Assembly: GCF_040008265.1 (NCBI RefSeq)
Contig: NZ_CP155620.1
Location: 806,001-870,000, forward strand
Reading direction: 5' to 3'
Length of the DNA stretch: 64,000 bases
Source of the DNA: Campylobacter sp. CCS1377
GTDB taxonomy: Bacteria; Campylobacterota; Campylobacteria; Campylobacterales; Campylobacteraceae
A model generated the notes under the pieces. That model was not told the DNA's origin. It saw nothing but the letters and a program-made list of their open reading frames with translations, and did no database searches. The translations under genes were made by a program, and so were the position numbers. Positions 1 to 9,049 of the stretch are shown here, piece by piece (positions within the stretch are counted from its first letter, which is position 1; each line of letters begins with the position of its first letter).

Positions 1-2453
1 TAGTATTTTTTGTAAAAGACACAAGTATTAAAACAAACAAAATTCATTATTATGATATAGGAGATTATCTTGATAGACAAACTAAGCTTGATAAATTAGA
101 GAATTTTAAAAGTGTATTAAATGTGCCTTTTGTAAATATAATCCCAAATGAAAAAGGCGATTGGATTAATCAAAGAGGAGAAGACTTTGATAATTTAACA
201 CCTTTAAAAAGCGATAAAAACGAATACGGAATTTTTACTATAAATTCTTGTGGTGTAGCAACAAATCGTGATAGCTGGGTTTATAATTTTTCTAAAGAAA
301 AGCTTGCAAATTCTATGCAAAAATGTATAGCTACTTATAATGAAGACTTAGCTAAATTTGATCATCAAGCATTTTTAGAAAAAAATAAAAATGTTAAAAA
401 ATCAGAACTTTATAAAGAGCTAAGTGATAAAGATATAACAATAGATAATACTAAAATAGCTTGGACTAGAGCTTTAAAAAAAGATTTTATAAATAATGAA
501 AAAATTAAAGAATTTAATCAAGAAAATATAAGAGAAATTTCTCATCGTCCCTTTACTAAAGAATATCTTTACTGGAATAAAACTTGGAATGAAGAACAAT
601 ATCAATTACCAAAATTATTCCCTAAAAATACAGATGAGAATTTGTTAATTTTAACAAGTTTAATGGCGACTAAAGAATTTTCATCTTTTATAGTAAATTC
701 CATAGCAGATTTACAAACTTTAGCCAATACTCAAGCTTTTCCGCTTTATTTTTACCAAGAAAATGGAAGTAAAGAATACGCTATAAGTGATTTTGCTTTA
801 GATGAATTTAAAAAACAATTACAAGATGAAACTATAAACAAAGAAGATATATTTTATTATATCTATGCGATATTTCATCATAAAAGTTATTTGGAAAAAT
901 ACAAATTTGAACTTTCAAAAGAAGCTCCAAGAATACCTATAAGTAAAGATTTTAAAAACTTAAGTGTTTTGGGTAAAAAGCTAGCCACTTTACATTTGAA
1001 CTATGAAAATAATGATATGTTTAAAGAAGTAGAATTTAAAGATGGAGTTTTGGCTGATACAGACAATGATGAGTTTTATAAAGTCATTAAGATGAAAAAA
1101 CTAGGAAATGATATTTTTTATAATCAAAATATCACTATAAAAAATATACCAAATATTGCTTATGAATATAAAATCAATGGAAAAAGTGCGATTGATTGGA
1201 TTATCGATCGCTATCAAATAAGTGTTGATAAAAAAAGCTTGATAGAAAATAATCCAAATGATTATCAAGGTGGTAAATATATCTATGAACTTCTTTTAAA
1301 AATCATTGATTTATCTATAAAAAGCGTTGATTTGATAGATGAAATCAGCAAAATAAATTTACAAAAATCAATAATCGATCAAGTGATAGAGTATAATATC
1401 GCAAATTATTCAAATATACTAGATGATAGTAATAAAGGATTTACTTTTTATTACGACGAAACAAACAATATTAGAAAACTTTGTTTTAAGGATGATAAGC
1501 ATTTTAACATTACAATAGAAAATTTGCGAAATAATTTTATTTTAGGTGGTATAGTTTTTGATGGAATTAAAAATTTAGATTTTTTACCCAACATATTGCA
1601 ATTGCAAAAAACAAGTAAAGAAATAAAAAGCAAATATATATTAGGTGATAATTTTCTTTTATCTTTAAAGTCAATAAAATTGACCAAAATCTTAAAAATG
1701 CTAATAAATAATAATATTTTAATTCATTATACTCATTTAAATTTGTTATATTATATTTTAGTTGATATAATAGAAAGTCTAGAAGAAATTGAATGTAATC
1801 ATCTAGAATTAAAGAATTTGTTATATAATAATATAGTTGATAATATTGAAGAATTTATTGAGATAGCTTATAAATATGAATATCCAAATATAAAAAAGGA
1901 GAAACATAAATATTTTTGTAAAGAAATTGCAAAGATATTAGATTTTAAATTACAACGCCTTGTTAAAGATAGGGATTATTTATTATTTCTAGAATCTTTA
2001 AAAGATAACAATGAAAAAGATGTTATTTTAACCTTTTCAGATATTTATTTATCTAGAATTATTTTTCCAAATTCAAAATATATATTTGATGAAGAATGTT
2101 TTGTAAAAAAAGAACTACAATTAGATCAAAATCCAAGCAAATATATCAACTTTGAAAATTCTAAAGATAATTTGTATCTTCAAATTTCTGATGTAATTGT
2201 TGGTTTAATTAGACAAAAATTAAACTTTATTAGAGATACAGAAATTGAAGATATTTATAAAATTCTAAAAAATATGAATGATAAACAACGTGAAAATTTA
2301 TTTTTATTAGCACAACTTATTTATTTATCTGATTCAAAATCTAATCGATTTTTTAACCATATTGCACCATTAGACGAGGTAGATAAAATACAAAAAGTTA
2401 ACGAAATATTTTTAAATTTTTATTTTTCTGAAAACAATATTTTTTATCTCTAG
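1..2453 (+). CDS. Type ISP restriction-modification enzyme C-terminal part fused to a DUF3800-like domain (partial, 5' cut by window)
   Basis: The frame is open to the left edge (codons begin at position 3), so the GTG at 123 is not the start. The first ~400 visible residues resemble the target-recognition end of single-chain type ISP enzymes (LlaGI/LlaBIII class): INSCGVATNRDSW, the ISHRPFTKEYLYWN segment and a GGKYIYELLLK end. After about residue 420, still in frame, a second domain begins with FTFYYDETNN and later has YIFDEE and LYLQISDVIVGLI. These match the acidic-residue pattern of DUF3800 RNase H-like proteins. The frame stops at 2451-2453, but another frame then runs to a TGA at 2575-2577 (QHEDRIYVKSEEKLILKFFE...), so the true C-terminus is probably lost through a one-base deficit in the T6 run at 2440-2445. 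Type ISP identity is fairly sure; DUF3800 is inferred from motifs. The helicase and methylase parts lie outside the window. Confidence 0.75.
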   Translation, partial: VFFVKDTSIKTNKIHYYDIGDYLDRQTKLDKLENFKSVLNVPFVNIIPNEKGDWINQRGEDFDNLTPLKSDKNEYGIFTINSCGVATNRDSWVYNFSKEKLANSMQKCIATYNEDLAKFDHQAFLEKNKNVKKSELYKELSDKDITIDNTKIAWTRALKKDFINNEKIKEFNQENIREISHRPFTKEYLYWNKTWNEEQYQLPKLFPKNTDENLLILTSLMATKEFSSFIVNSIADLQTLANTQAFPLYFYQENGSKEYAISDFALDEFKKQLQDETINKEDIFYYIYAIFHHKSYLEKYKFELSKEAPRIPISKDFKNLSVLGKKLATLHLNYENNDMFKEVEFKDGVLADTDNDEFYKVIKMKKLGNDIFYNQNITIKNIPNIAYEYKINGKSAIDWIIDRYQISVDKKSLIENNPNDYQGGKYIYELLLKIIDLSIKSVDLIDEISKINLQKSIIDQVIEYNIANYSNILDDSNKGFTFYYDETNNIRKLCFKDDKHFNITIENLRNNFILGGIVFDGIKNLDFLPNILQLQKTSKEIKSKYILGDNFLLSLKSIKLTKILKMLINNNILIHYTHLNLLYYILVDIIESLEEIECNHLELKNLLYNNIVDNIEEFIEIAYKYEYPNIKKEKHKYFCKEIAKILDFKLQRLVKDRDYLLFLESLKDNNEKDVILTFSDIYLSRIIFPNSKYIFDEECFVKKELQLDQNPSKYINFENSKDNLYLQISDVIVGLIRQKLNFIRDTEIEDIYKILKNMNDKQRENLFLLAQLIYLSDSKSNRFFNHIAPLDEVDKIQKVNEIFLNFYFSENNIFYL

Positions 2454-2569
2454 TAATCAGCATGAGGATAGAATTTATGTTAAGAGTGAAGAGAAATTAA
2501 TTCTAAAATTCTTTGAATTAGCCAAAAAAATAAATGATATAATAATAAAAAAAATATCTGGAGAAGATA

Positions 2570-4308
2570 ATGAGTGATATTAAATCAATAAATGATTTAT
2601 TTGGGTTGAATTTTGTAATTCCATCTTATCAAAGGGGTTATAGATGGGATGAAATACAAGTTAGAGATTTATTAGAAGATATATGGAATTTTTGTGAAAA
2701 AGAAGATGATAAGAAAGATAGTTTTTATTGCTTACAGCCGATTATTGTAAAAAAATACGAACAAGATGAAAAAAATATAAATTAGTTGATGGGCAACAAA
2801 GACTTACTACTATATATATGATTCTTTCTCATTTTAAATTATATATGGATGATAGTAGATATGAATCATTTAAAATAGAATATGAAACTAGAGAAGATAG
2901 TAAAGATTTTTTAGAAAATATACAAGAAAGATACAAAACAAATGAAAAAGAATTAAATATTGATTTTTATTATATGAGTAAGGCTTATGAATATATTGAA
3001 AAATGGTTTAGTGAAAATAACAACAGAAGGCAAGAATTTTTTAGAATTTTAACATCACAAAATAATATAGCAAAAAATGTGAGAATTATATGGCATGAAA
3101 TAGAAGATAATGAAGATGAAAGGGAAGTATTCTCAAGAATAAATAGTGGAAAAATTCCATTAACTAATGCCGAATTAATCAAAGCCTTATTTTTAAATAG
3201 TAATAACTTTAAAAAAGAAGAAGTTGATTTAAGACAAATTGAAATTTCTAAAGAATGGGATGAAATGGAATATGCCTTACAAAACAATGAATTTTGGAGA
3301 TTTTTAACTAGCGATGAAGATTATCCAGCAAGAATAGAGCTTTTGTTTAAAACTTACTACAAAATAAAAAAAGATGAAAAATATGAAGATTCTTATGTGA
3401 TTTATAGATTTTTTGCTGATAAACTTAAAGGCGATAATAAGCTTAAAGTTTTAGATGAAATTTGGTTAGAAGTTAAAAAAATATTTTTAACATTTAAATA
3501 TTGGTATGAAAATCATAAGTTATATCATTTAATAGGCTATTTAAATGTTTTAGAAAACAAAGAAAGCGAAAAATCACTAGTTAGTCTTTATAAAGAATCT
3601 TCAAAAAAGAGCAAAGAGGATTTTGTGCTATTTATAGAGGAGCAAATTAGTAAGCGTGTAAATGTAAAAAATATAAGTGAAATAAAGGAAATGAGCTATG
3701 AAGATAATAAAAATGAGATAAAGAAGATATTATTGCTATTTAACATAGCTACATATTTAGAGAGTGATATAAGATTTTCATTTGATAAATTTATATCAGA
3801 AAAATGGAGCTTAGAACACATAAATCCTCAAAGTGGGTTTACTATAAAAAACAAAGATGATAGAAAACGATGGATAAAAGAAATTATTGATATTTTAAAA
3901 TTACTTCAAGATGATAATTCGAATGAGCAAACAACTTCATTATTAAAAAAACTTATTGATAATATAAATGAAAACATTGATGATAAAAAATTTGCTGATA
4001 TAACTAATGATGTTTTTGAATATTTTAGTCCTGAAGATAAACATAGTATAGCTAATTTGACTTTGCTTTCGCTTGATACAAATAGTAAGCTTAGCAATCA
4101 TATATTTGCTATTAAAAGAAATAAATTAAAAGAAGATGAAAAAAATGGAAAATTCATCCCTTTATGCACTAAAAATGTGTTTATGAAGTATTATAGTGAA
4201 AAATTTGATGATATAAAAAATATTTATTTTTGGACTAGTAGTGATCAAGATTCGTATTTAAAAGCTATTGAAGAAAAAATCAATGTTTTTATAAAAAATG
4301 GAGAATAA
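2570..4308 (+). pseudogene. DUF262-DUF1524 (GmrSD/BrxU-like) protein, frameshifted near 2770
   Basis: Two open segments (2570-2785, then from about 2776 to 4308) form one protein of about 579 residues if one A is added to the A7 run at 2769-2775. The restored frame then reads KKYKLVDGQQRLTTI across the break. The N-part has IPSYQRGYRWDE and DGQQRLTT, the DUF262 ParB-like nucleotide-binding/hydrolase motifs. The C-part has LEHINPQ and NLTLLSLDTNSKLSN, the His and Asn of the DUF1524 HNH nuclease. Characterised relatives are modification-dependent type IV restriction enzymes or phage-defence nucleases. The start ATG has a GGAGAAG Shine-Dalgarno and overlaps by 8 nt the restored end of the upstream DUF3800 reading frame, which implies one operon. 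As written it makes only a 71-residue fragment unless slippage restores the frame. Confidence 0.8.
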
Positions 4309-4310
4309 CA

Positions 4311-6551
4311 ATGCTTAAAAATATTACCAATTTTAAAAAATTAATTGAAGAATGTCAAATTAAAATTCCTATTATACAGAGAGATTATGCGCAAGGAAGA
4401 ATTGAGGCTAGTGTTATCAGGGATAAATTTTTAGACAATATTCTTGCACACTTGAACAACAATAAAGAAATGCGTTTAGATTTTATTTATGGAAGTGTTA
4501 AAAATGATGTTTTTTTGCCGCTTGATGGGCAACAAAGACTGACTACTATTTTTTTACTTTATTGGTACTTCGGAAAAAAGGAAGATAAAGAAATAGATTT
4601 TTTAAAAAAATTTACTTATGAAACTAGAGCTAGTTCAAGAGAGTTTTGTCAAAAATTAATACAAGAAGAATTTAATACTTTTGAAGATGGTGATAAATTA
4701 TCTGAAAAAATTAAAAACAGCAGTTGGTTTTTATATTTTTGGGATAATGATCCTACTATTAAATCTATGCTAGCAATGATAGATGATATACATAAAAAAT
4801 TTAACAACGAAGAATTCTTTGATAAATTAGAATTACTTAAATTTCATTTTATTAAACTAGAGAATTTTAATTTAGATGATGATTTGTATATAAAAATGAA
4901 TGCTAGAGGTAAAAAATTAACAGATTTTGAAATTTTTAAAGCAGAATTTGAAAAATTTCTAATTAGCAATAAGAAAAATCTCTTCAAAGAATATTTTATA
5001 AAAAATATTGATGGCGAGTGGACAGATTTGTTTTGGAGATTAGGCTTTAAAAATAAGCACCATTTGATAGATGACGCTTTTATGAATTTTTTTTATTTTA
5101 TCAGTGAAATGCTTCATGTAAAAAATAAAGAAAAAACAACAGTTATTGATTTTGAAAATATGAAAAAAAACATTAGTAAGTTGATTGAAAATGTGTATTT
5201 TGATGATGAAAATATTGATTTCTTCTTTAAAGCTATTAAATACTTAGAAAATATAGCTAATTTTAACAAGGAAAACCTTTCGGTTAATTTTGAAAAAAAT
5301 AAATTAGCTTTATTTGATAAATATCCAGATTTATTAATAAAAGTAATTAATAATGATAAGGGTAATCTGATTAATTTACAGCAAAAAATATTATTATTCA
5401 TCATTATTAGTAATTTTGTAGAAAATGAAAGTAATATTAATGTTGTAAATTTATTAGATAAACTTAGAATTGTAAGAAATTTAATTCAGAGAATTAGAGC
5501 TTTAAAGCAAGGTAAAATAGATTATACTGCTACTTTATCTTATGAAAAATTACATTATATATTAAATATGTCTTTAGTTAATGCAAAAGAAAATATATAT
5601 ACCTATCTAATCAATAATGAAGTAAAATTAACAAATACAGATATAAGCAAAGATTCATTAGATCAAGAAGTATATAAAGCAAAATATATACAAAATGACA
5701 ATAATTTAAAATACACCATTCAACAATTAGAAGATTATAAATATATTTGTGGAGATCTATCTTTCTTTTTGTTTGAAGATAAAGAATTGTTAAAATTTAC
5801 AAGTGATAATATTGATGAAATTTTTAATAGTCAAACTCATTTAATTATTAGGTCTTTGCTAACTATAGATGACTATGTAAAATATATTGGTTTTGCTGGC
5901 TCTGGTTTAAAATATTACTTTGGTGTTGATGATAAATGGGAAATTTTATTAACCAAGAATAATCAAAATGATATGGAAGATTGCATAGACTACCTTAACT
6001 TATTTTATCAGTTCTTTAAAAAATATAAATCTATTAAGGATGAGTTTTTAGATTATGATTCAAATGAAATATTAGAGCAGTTAGTTTCGGATTATCTCAA
6101 TAACAAAAGTAATATAAACTATACCAGTTGGGTTTATTATTTCATTAAATATGGAGATAAAATATTTAACAATACAGAAAAAAGGGAAAAAAATTATTTT
6201 GTTTGGTATGATGAAGAAAATTTTAATATAGATAAGATGTATGGTGAAACAATGGGTAGTAAATATGTAAATACTTATGTAAAAATATTATCTGAAATAA
6301 GTAATATCCATTTGATAGAAGATGAACAAAGATCTGAATATATTAAAATTGCTGATAAAATAGAAATAATATCATGTAATAAAAATGGGTGGCTTTTAAA
6401 ATTGAATGATAAATTTATTATAGAAAATATAAATAGTGATTTTGTTTTAGAAAAAGAAGATGAAGATGGAGTTTATATTTTAAAACACAATAAATCACAA
6501 GATGTTATTGAAATGACACAAGAATTAATTAATACTATCCAAGATAACTAG
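4311..6551 (+). CDS. DUF262 family protein (second of the pair)
   Basis: A 746-residue protein, 2 nt after the preceding DUF262 gene, with GGAG upstream of the ATG. Its N-terminus has IPIIQRDYAQGR and, around residue 70, LPLDGQQRLTTIFLLYWYF, the core DUF262 motif. KMNARGKKLTDFEIFKAEF matches the conserved N-[AS]-R-G-x-x-L-[TS]-x-x-E-x-x-K segment of the family. I see no HNH/DUF1524 motif in its long C-terminal part, which I do not recognise. Paired DUF262 proteins, one with a nuclease domain (here the upstream gene) and one without, suggest a two-component restriction or abortive-infection complex. That role is inferred from family and position. This is the only member of the three-gene set that is intact as sequenced. 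Confidence 0.8.
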   Translation: MLKNITNFKKLIEECQIKIPIIQRDYAQGRIEASVIRDKFLDNILAHLNNNKEMRLDFIYGSVKNDVFLPLDGQQRLTTIFLLYWYFGKKEDKEIDFLKKFTYETRASSREFCQKLIQEEFNTFEDGDKLSEKIKNSSWFLYFWDNDPTIKSMLAMIDDIHKKFNNEEFFDKLELLKFHFIKLENFNLDDDLYIKMNARGKKLTDFEIFKAEFEKFLISNKKNLFKEYFIKNIDGEWTDLFWRLGFKNKHHLIDDAFMNFFYFISEMLHVKNKEKTTVIDFENMKKNISKLIENVYFDDENIDFFFKAIKYLENIANFNKENLSVNFEKNKLALFDKYPDLLIKVINNDKGNLINLQQKILLFIIISNFVENESNINVVNLLDKLRIVRNLIQRIRALKQGKIDYTATLSYEKLHYILNMSLVNAKENIYTYLINNEVKLTNTDISKDSLDQEVYKAKYIQNDNNLKYTIQQLEDYKYICGDLSFFLFEDKELLKFTSDNIDEIFNSQTHLIIRSLLTIDDYVKYIGFAGSGLKYYFGVDDKWEILLTKNNQNDMEDCIDYLNLFYQFFKKYKSIKDEFLDYDSNEILEQLVSDYLNNKSNINYTSWVYYFIKYGDKIFNNTEKREKNYFVWYDEENFNIDKMYGETMGSKYVNTYVKILSEISNIHLIEDEQRSEYIKIADKIEIISCNKNGWLLKLNDKFIIENINSDFVLEKEDEDGVYILKHNKSQDVIEMTQELINTIQDN

Positions 6552-6568
6552 TTTAACCTAGTTATCTT
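6541..6568. terminator. Bidirectional terminator-like inverted repeat
   Basis: An 11-bp perfect inverted repeat (AAGATAACTAG / CTAGTTATCTT) with a 6-nt loop. It lies across the stop of the second DUF262 gene and the decayed 3' end of the minus-strand kinase gene. The convergent position fits a shared terminator; the trailing T run on the plus side is short and interrupted. Confidence 0.6.
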
Positions 6569-6674
6569 GCTTTTAAAAGAGAAATAAAATCCACTTTTAA
6601 GTCCTCTAGCTTTTTGTATCTATTTTCCTTGTCTTCACCAATTCCTTTTTTTTAAAAATCACAATTTGCTTTTT

Positions 6675-7651
6675 TTAATTCTCTTTACCTGTAGCTATAA
6701 AATACAAGACTTGAGTTAACGCATAAAGCTCATCTTCAATGTTATACTCATTAAAACCTTTAATTTTCAAAGTAGAAAAATCATTTAAACTCCCTTTTAT
6801 TTCCGTATCAATACTTATTGAATCGCTATTAATTTCTTTTGCTAATCCAAAATCAGAAATTTTTATCACAGGATAAATATTATCATATAACTTCAGTAAG
6901 ATATTATTAAAACTAATGTCTCTATGTAATATATTATTATTCCATAGAATTTCAATTCCTCTGAGCACTTGACAACCTAAGGAAATTCTTTCATTGTTTG
7001 AAAGCTTTTGGTTATAATTTTTTATATAATTTTCTAAAGTGAAATCAGCATACTCCATAATATATTCCTTCTTTTTTCACCCATAGAATATACTTTTAGA
7101 ATATAAGGATTGTTAACACTTCTCATTATTTCATACTCTTTAATAAATCTAATAAATTCTTTATTGTTGGTAGCCTTATTTAGTCTCTTTAGTGCAAAAT
7201 GACATTGATAAAAATCATCGTAATATTTATACACATTAGCATAATATCTACTACCAATAGGAGTTAAAGTGCAACTTCTGAGTATGTTTGGAATATTTAT
7301 TTTATTTGACAAAATAAAAATAGATATTTTTTCATAAATAGTTATTTTTTTCATTCCTAAAGGAATCTCACTACCTCCACTATTTTCTAGAAAATCTAAG
7401 CACTGTTTAAAAATATTGTAATAATATTTATCTATCTCAAAAGATAACTCACTGTTTTTAAATTCTTTCTGTAAGTGCAAAGCTAACTCTATATTGGTTT
7501 TTAACTTTTTACTATAGTCGGCCAAATAATGTTTATTGCTTTTTTCGGTAGATGGAAGACGTTCGTTCATTTTTTTAAAACACTCTATGATGTTATTATG
7601 TAAAGATGAAAAAACCAATTGAAGGTGTTTGTTTGTAGTGCAAGAATACAA
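6675..7651 (-). pseudogene. Ser/Thr-type protein kinase, frameshifted
   Basis: Two minus-strand segments (7651-7034 and 7058-6675) carry one kinase. The first has the N-lobe: a glycine-loop-like GSRYYANVYK and the lysine in CHFALKRL. The second has the hinge (YIMEYADFTLENYI), the catalytic loop LHRDISFNNILL and the metal-binding ISDFGLAKE. One extra T in the T6 run at 7072-7077 would join them as MGEKKKEYIMEYAD. All catalytic residues are present, so the loss is recent or an assembly artefact. Further coding-like sequence in another phase (GIGEDKENRYKKLEDLK, ending at the TAA complement at 6562-6564) suggests the C-terminus is also damaged. Upstream, the frame stays open to about 7770 with no ATG or GTG; TTG at 7651 is the first usable start. 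Similar small kinases occur in defence islands, but the role here is unknown. Confidence 0.75.
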
Positions 7652-7878
7652 TTCTAAATAAGAATTAGATAATGTTTGTTGAAGTTCGTTAAGTGCATTA
7701 GTTAAATTATTTTCTAATATTCTATCTATATTTAAAACTCTTTTACCTATAAAAAATAAAACTATTGATTAATAAAATCTATGCAAAATAAATTATAACA
7801 CAAAACAAGCTCATAAATCGATTTTAATTATTTAATGCTAGGTTGATATTGCTTTATAGTAGATTTTTGATTTTAAGC
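7652..7878. other. AT-rich spacer, probably containing the kinase 5' end
   Basis: The kinase frame remains open here up to a TAA near 7770 (residues such as IDRILENNLTNALNELQQTLSNS) but has no standard start codon. The true N-terminus may therefore lie here, or another break exists. Beyond it I see only AT-rich sequence leading to the next gene. Confidence 0.4.
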
Positions 7879-8415
7879 TTATTTTTGTTTATATTTGGCG
7901 GTATTTAATTGCAATAAAATCTTTATAATATTTTCAAAGTCTTTAACATCTTCATTTAATAAAGCATATTTATTGCTTAATATGGCGTATTTATAAGCAT
8001 TGATAATATCTAAATCAGGATATTTTTCTTGTAAGCTTTTTATTTTGCTTGATTGCTTTACTCTAGAAAGTTTTGATTTATAGAGATTTTTATATTTATC
8101 ATAAAGTGAAGAGCTAATGCCAATTAAAGCACCTTCATTTTTGGTTTCTTTAAAGACTCTTAAGATGAATTTGATACAGCCATTTTTTCTGTTAATGCGC
8201 CTTGTATCATAAGGATTTTTTAAAGAATATTTAGTGCAATTTACTACCCAAGTGTGAATTATTTTTTCTAATCTATCACTTTTGTTTTGCGTAGGAGTTT
8301 CATCTAGTTTTATCTCATCTTTAGGACTATCAGCAGATACAGTTTTTTTGAAAAATATATTTTTAAACACAGAATAACTTGCCTTTTTTAACAAAAATTT
8401 ATAATATTTTATCAT
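7879..8415 (-). CDS. Hypothetical protein, 178 residues, unrecognised
   Basis: A Lys/Tyr-rich soluble protein with no signal peptide or membrane segment. It has a basic middle part (NPYDTRRINRKNGCIKFILRVFKETKNEGALIG) followed by a helix-rich end. I cannot place it in a family. It sits alone beside an AT-rich stretch with a 15-bp direct repeat, the sort of place where a small plasmid replication or DNA-binding protein might lie, but no replication-protein motif is visible. The start ATG at 8413-8415 has no strong Shine-Dalgarno. Confidence 0.5.
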   Translation of the reverse strand: MIKYYKFLLKKASYSVFKNIFFKKTVSADSPKDEIKLDETPTQNKSDRLEKIIHTWVVNCTKYSLKNPYDTRRINRKNGCIKFILRVFKETKNEGALIGISSSLYDKYKNLYKSKLSRVKQSSKIKSLQEKYPDLDIINAYKYAILSNKYALLNEDVKDFENIIKILLQLNTAKYKQK

Positions 8416-8483
8416 ACAAAAATTACAAAATCATAACATTTTCATTTTTTAAAAAAAACACAGCAAATCTCAAAAAAAAACAC

Positions 8484-8645
8484 TAAAGGTAACGAAAACA
8501 TATAATATATACTTACGAAGTAATGTATAGGTGTACGATTATTTTTTACAAAAATGACAAATTTTATAAAAATCTATAAAAAATATACCAAAAATTTATC
8601 AAAATATACGAAATATATACTTTTTTATATTAAAGGTAACGAAAA
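8484..8645. repeat. 15-bp direct repeat pair, TAAAGGTAACGAAAA
   Basis: Identical copies lie at 8484-8498 and 8631-8645, 147 bp apart. Each is near an ATATATACTT element and a TACGAA element, so the two ends of the segment resemble each other. They could be iteron-like sites or a small duplication. Two copies are too few for a CRISPR array. Confidence 0.6.
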
Positions 8646-8880
8646 TGGCATATTTGCTTAGCACAGAGTAGTGATTATCTTAAAATAGGCTATTTTTTAT
8701 AAATTTTAACCTATAAAACTCCAAAAAGAAAGCTTTAAAATACAGCTTAAAATTTCCATTTTACTAAACTTTTTATCAAAACAAAAAAAGTAAGATTTTT
8801 TGAAAAAATTAACTTGTATTTTTTTTGGATATTTTTTTATAACTTTAATAAAATGAAGATATATTTTAAGAAAAAATGAG

Positions 8881-9049
8881 AGTATTTTTAAGCTAGCGAT
8901 CCAACTAAAATAAATTTCATTTTTATAAAAAATAAAAAAGATAAAATCAGGTTAATTTTTATTTTAATATCAATCATGATCACCTCCTTATAATTTAATA
9001 AAATATAAAAAGGATCGCAGCTCCAGCTAATCGCTAGCTTAAAAATACT
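8881..9049. repeat. Perfect 20-bp inverted repeat around the toxin-like gene
   Basis: Positions 8881-8900 are the exact reverse complement of 9030-9049. The arms are separated by 129 bp that contain the whole toxin-like reading frame except its last few codons. This spacing is wrong for a terminator and fits long-distance mRNA end pairing. Insertion-sequence ends are less likely, as there is no transposase and the arm overlaps the stop codon. Confidence 0.85.
8888..8977 (-). CDS. Type I toxin-like 29-residue hydrophobic peptide
   Basis: On the minus strand, AAGGAGGTGATC directly precedes ATG. These 12 nt are fully complementary to the usual 3' end of 16S rRNA, an exceptionally strong ribosome site. 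The peptide starts MIDIKIKINLILSFLFF and ends KMKFILVGSLA: a single hydrophobic, probably membrane-spanning helix with lysines at its borders. Its mRNA 5' leader (9049-9030) is perfectly complementary over 20 nt to the segment covering the stop codon (8900-8881). That is the 5'-3' pairing expected of type I toxin mRNAs held translationally silent, as in the Helicobacter/Campylobacter AapA-IsoA class, though sequence similarity to AapA is not evident. A TAAAAT box at 8849-8854 on the plus strand could drive an antisense antitoxin RNA. The gene is inferred from sequence alone. Confidence 0.6.
   Translation of the reverse strand: MIDIKIKINLILSFLFFIKMKFILVGSLA

Noticed and set aside
123-2453. GTG at 123 as the start of the first gene
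   Set aside because: The same frame is open with coding-like sequence to the left window edge, and the protein family is far longer, so the gene begins upstream.
8484-8645. CRISPR array
   Set aside because: Only two 15-bp repeats, 147 bp apart, with no cas genes; not an array. No other CRISPR-like repeat series was seen in the window.
8881-9049. Insertion-sequence terminal repeats
   Set aside because: The 129-bp interior holds no transposase, there is no evident target duplication, and one arm overlaps the stop codon of the toxin-like peptide; mRNA end pairing explains it better.
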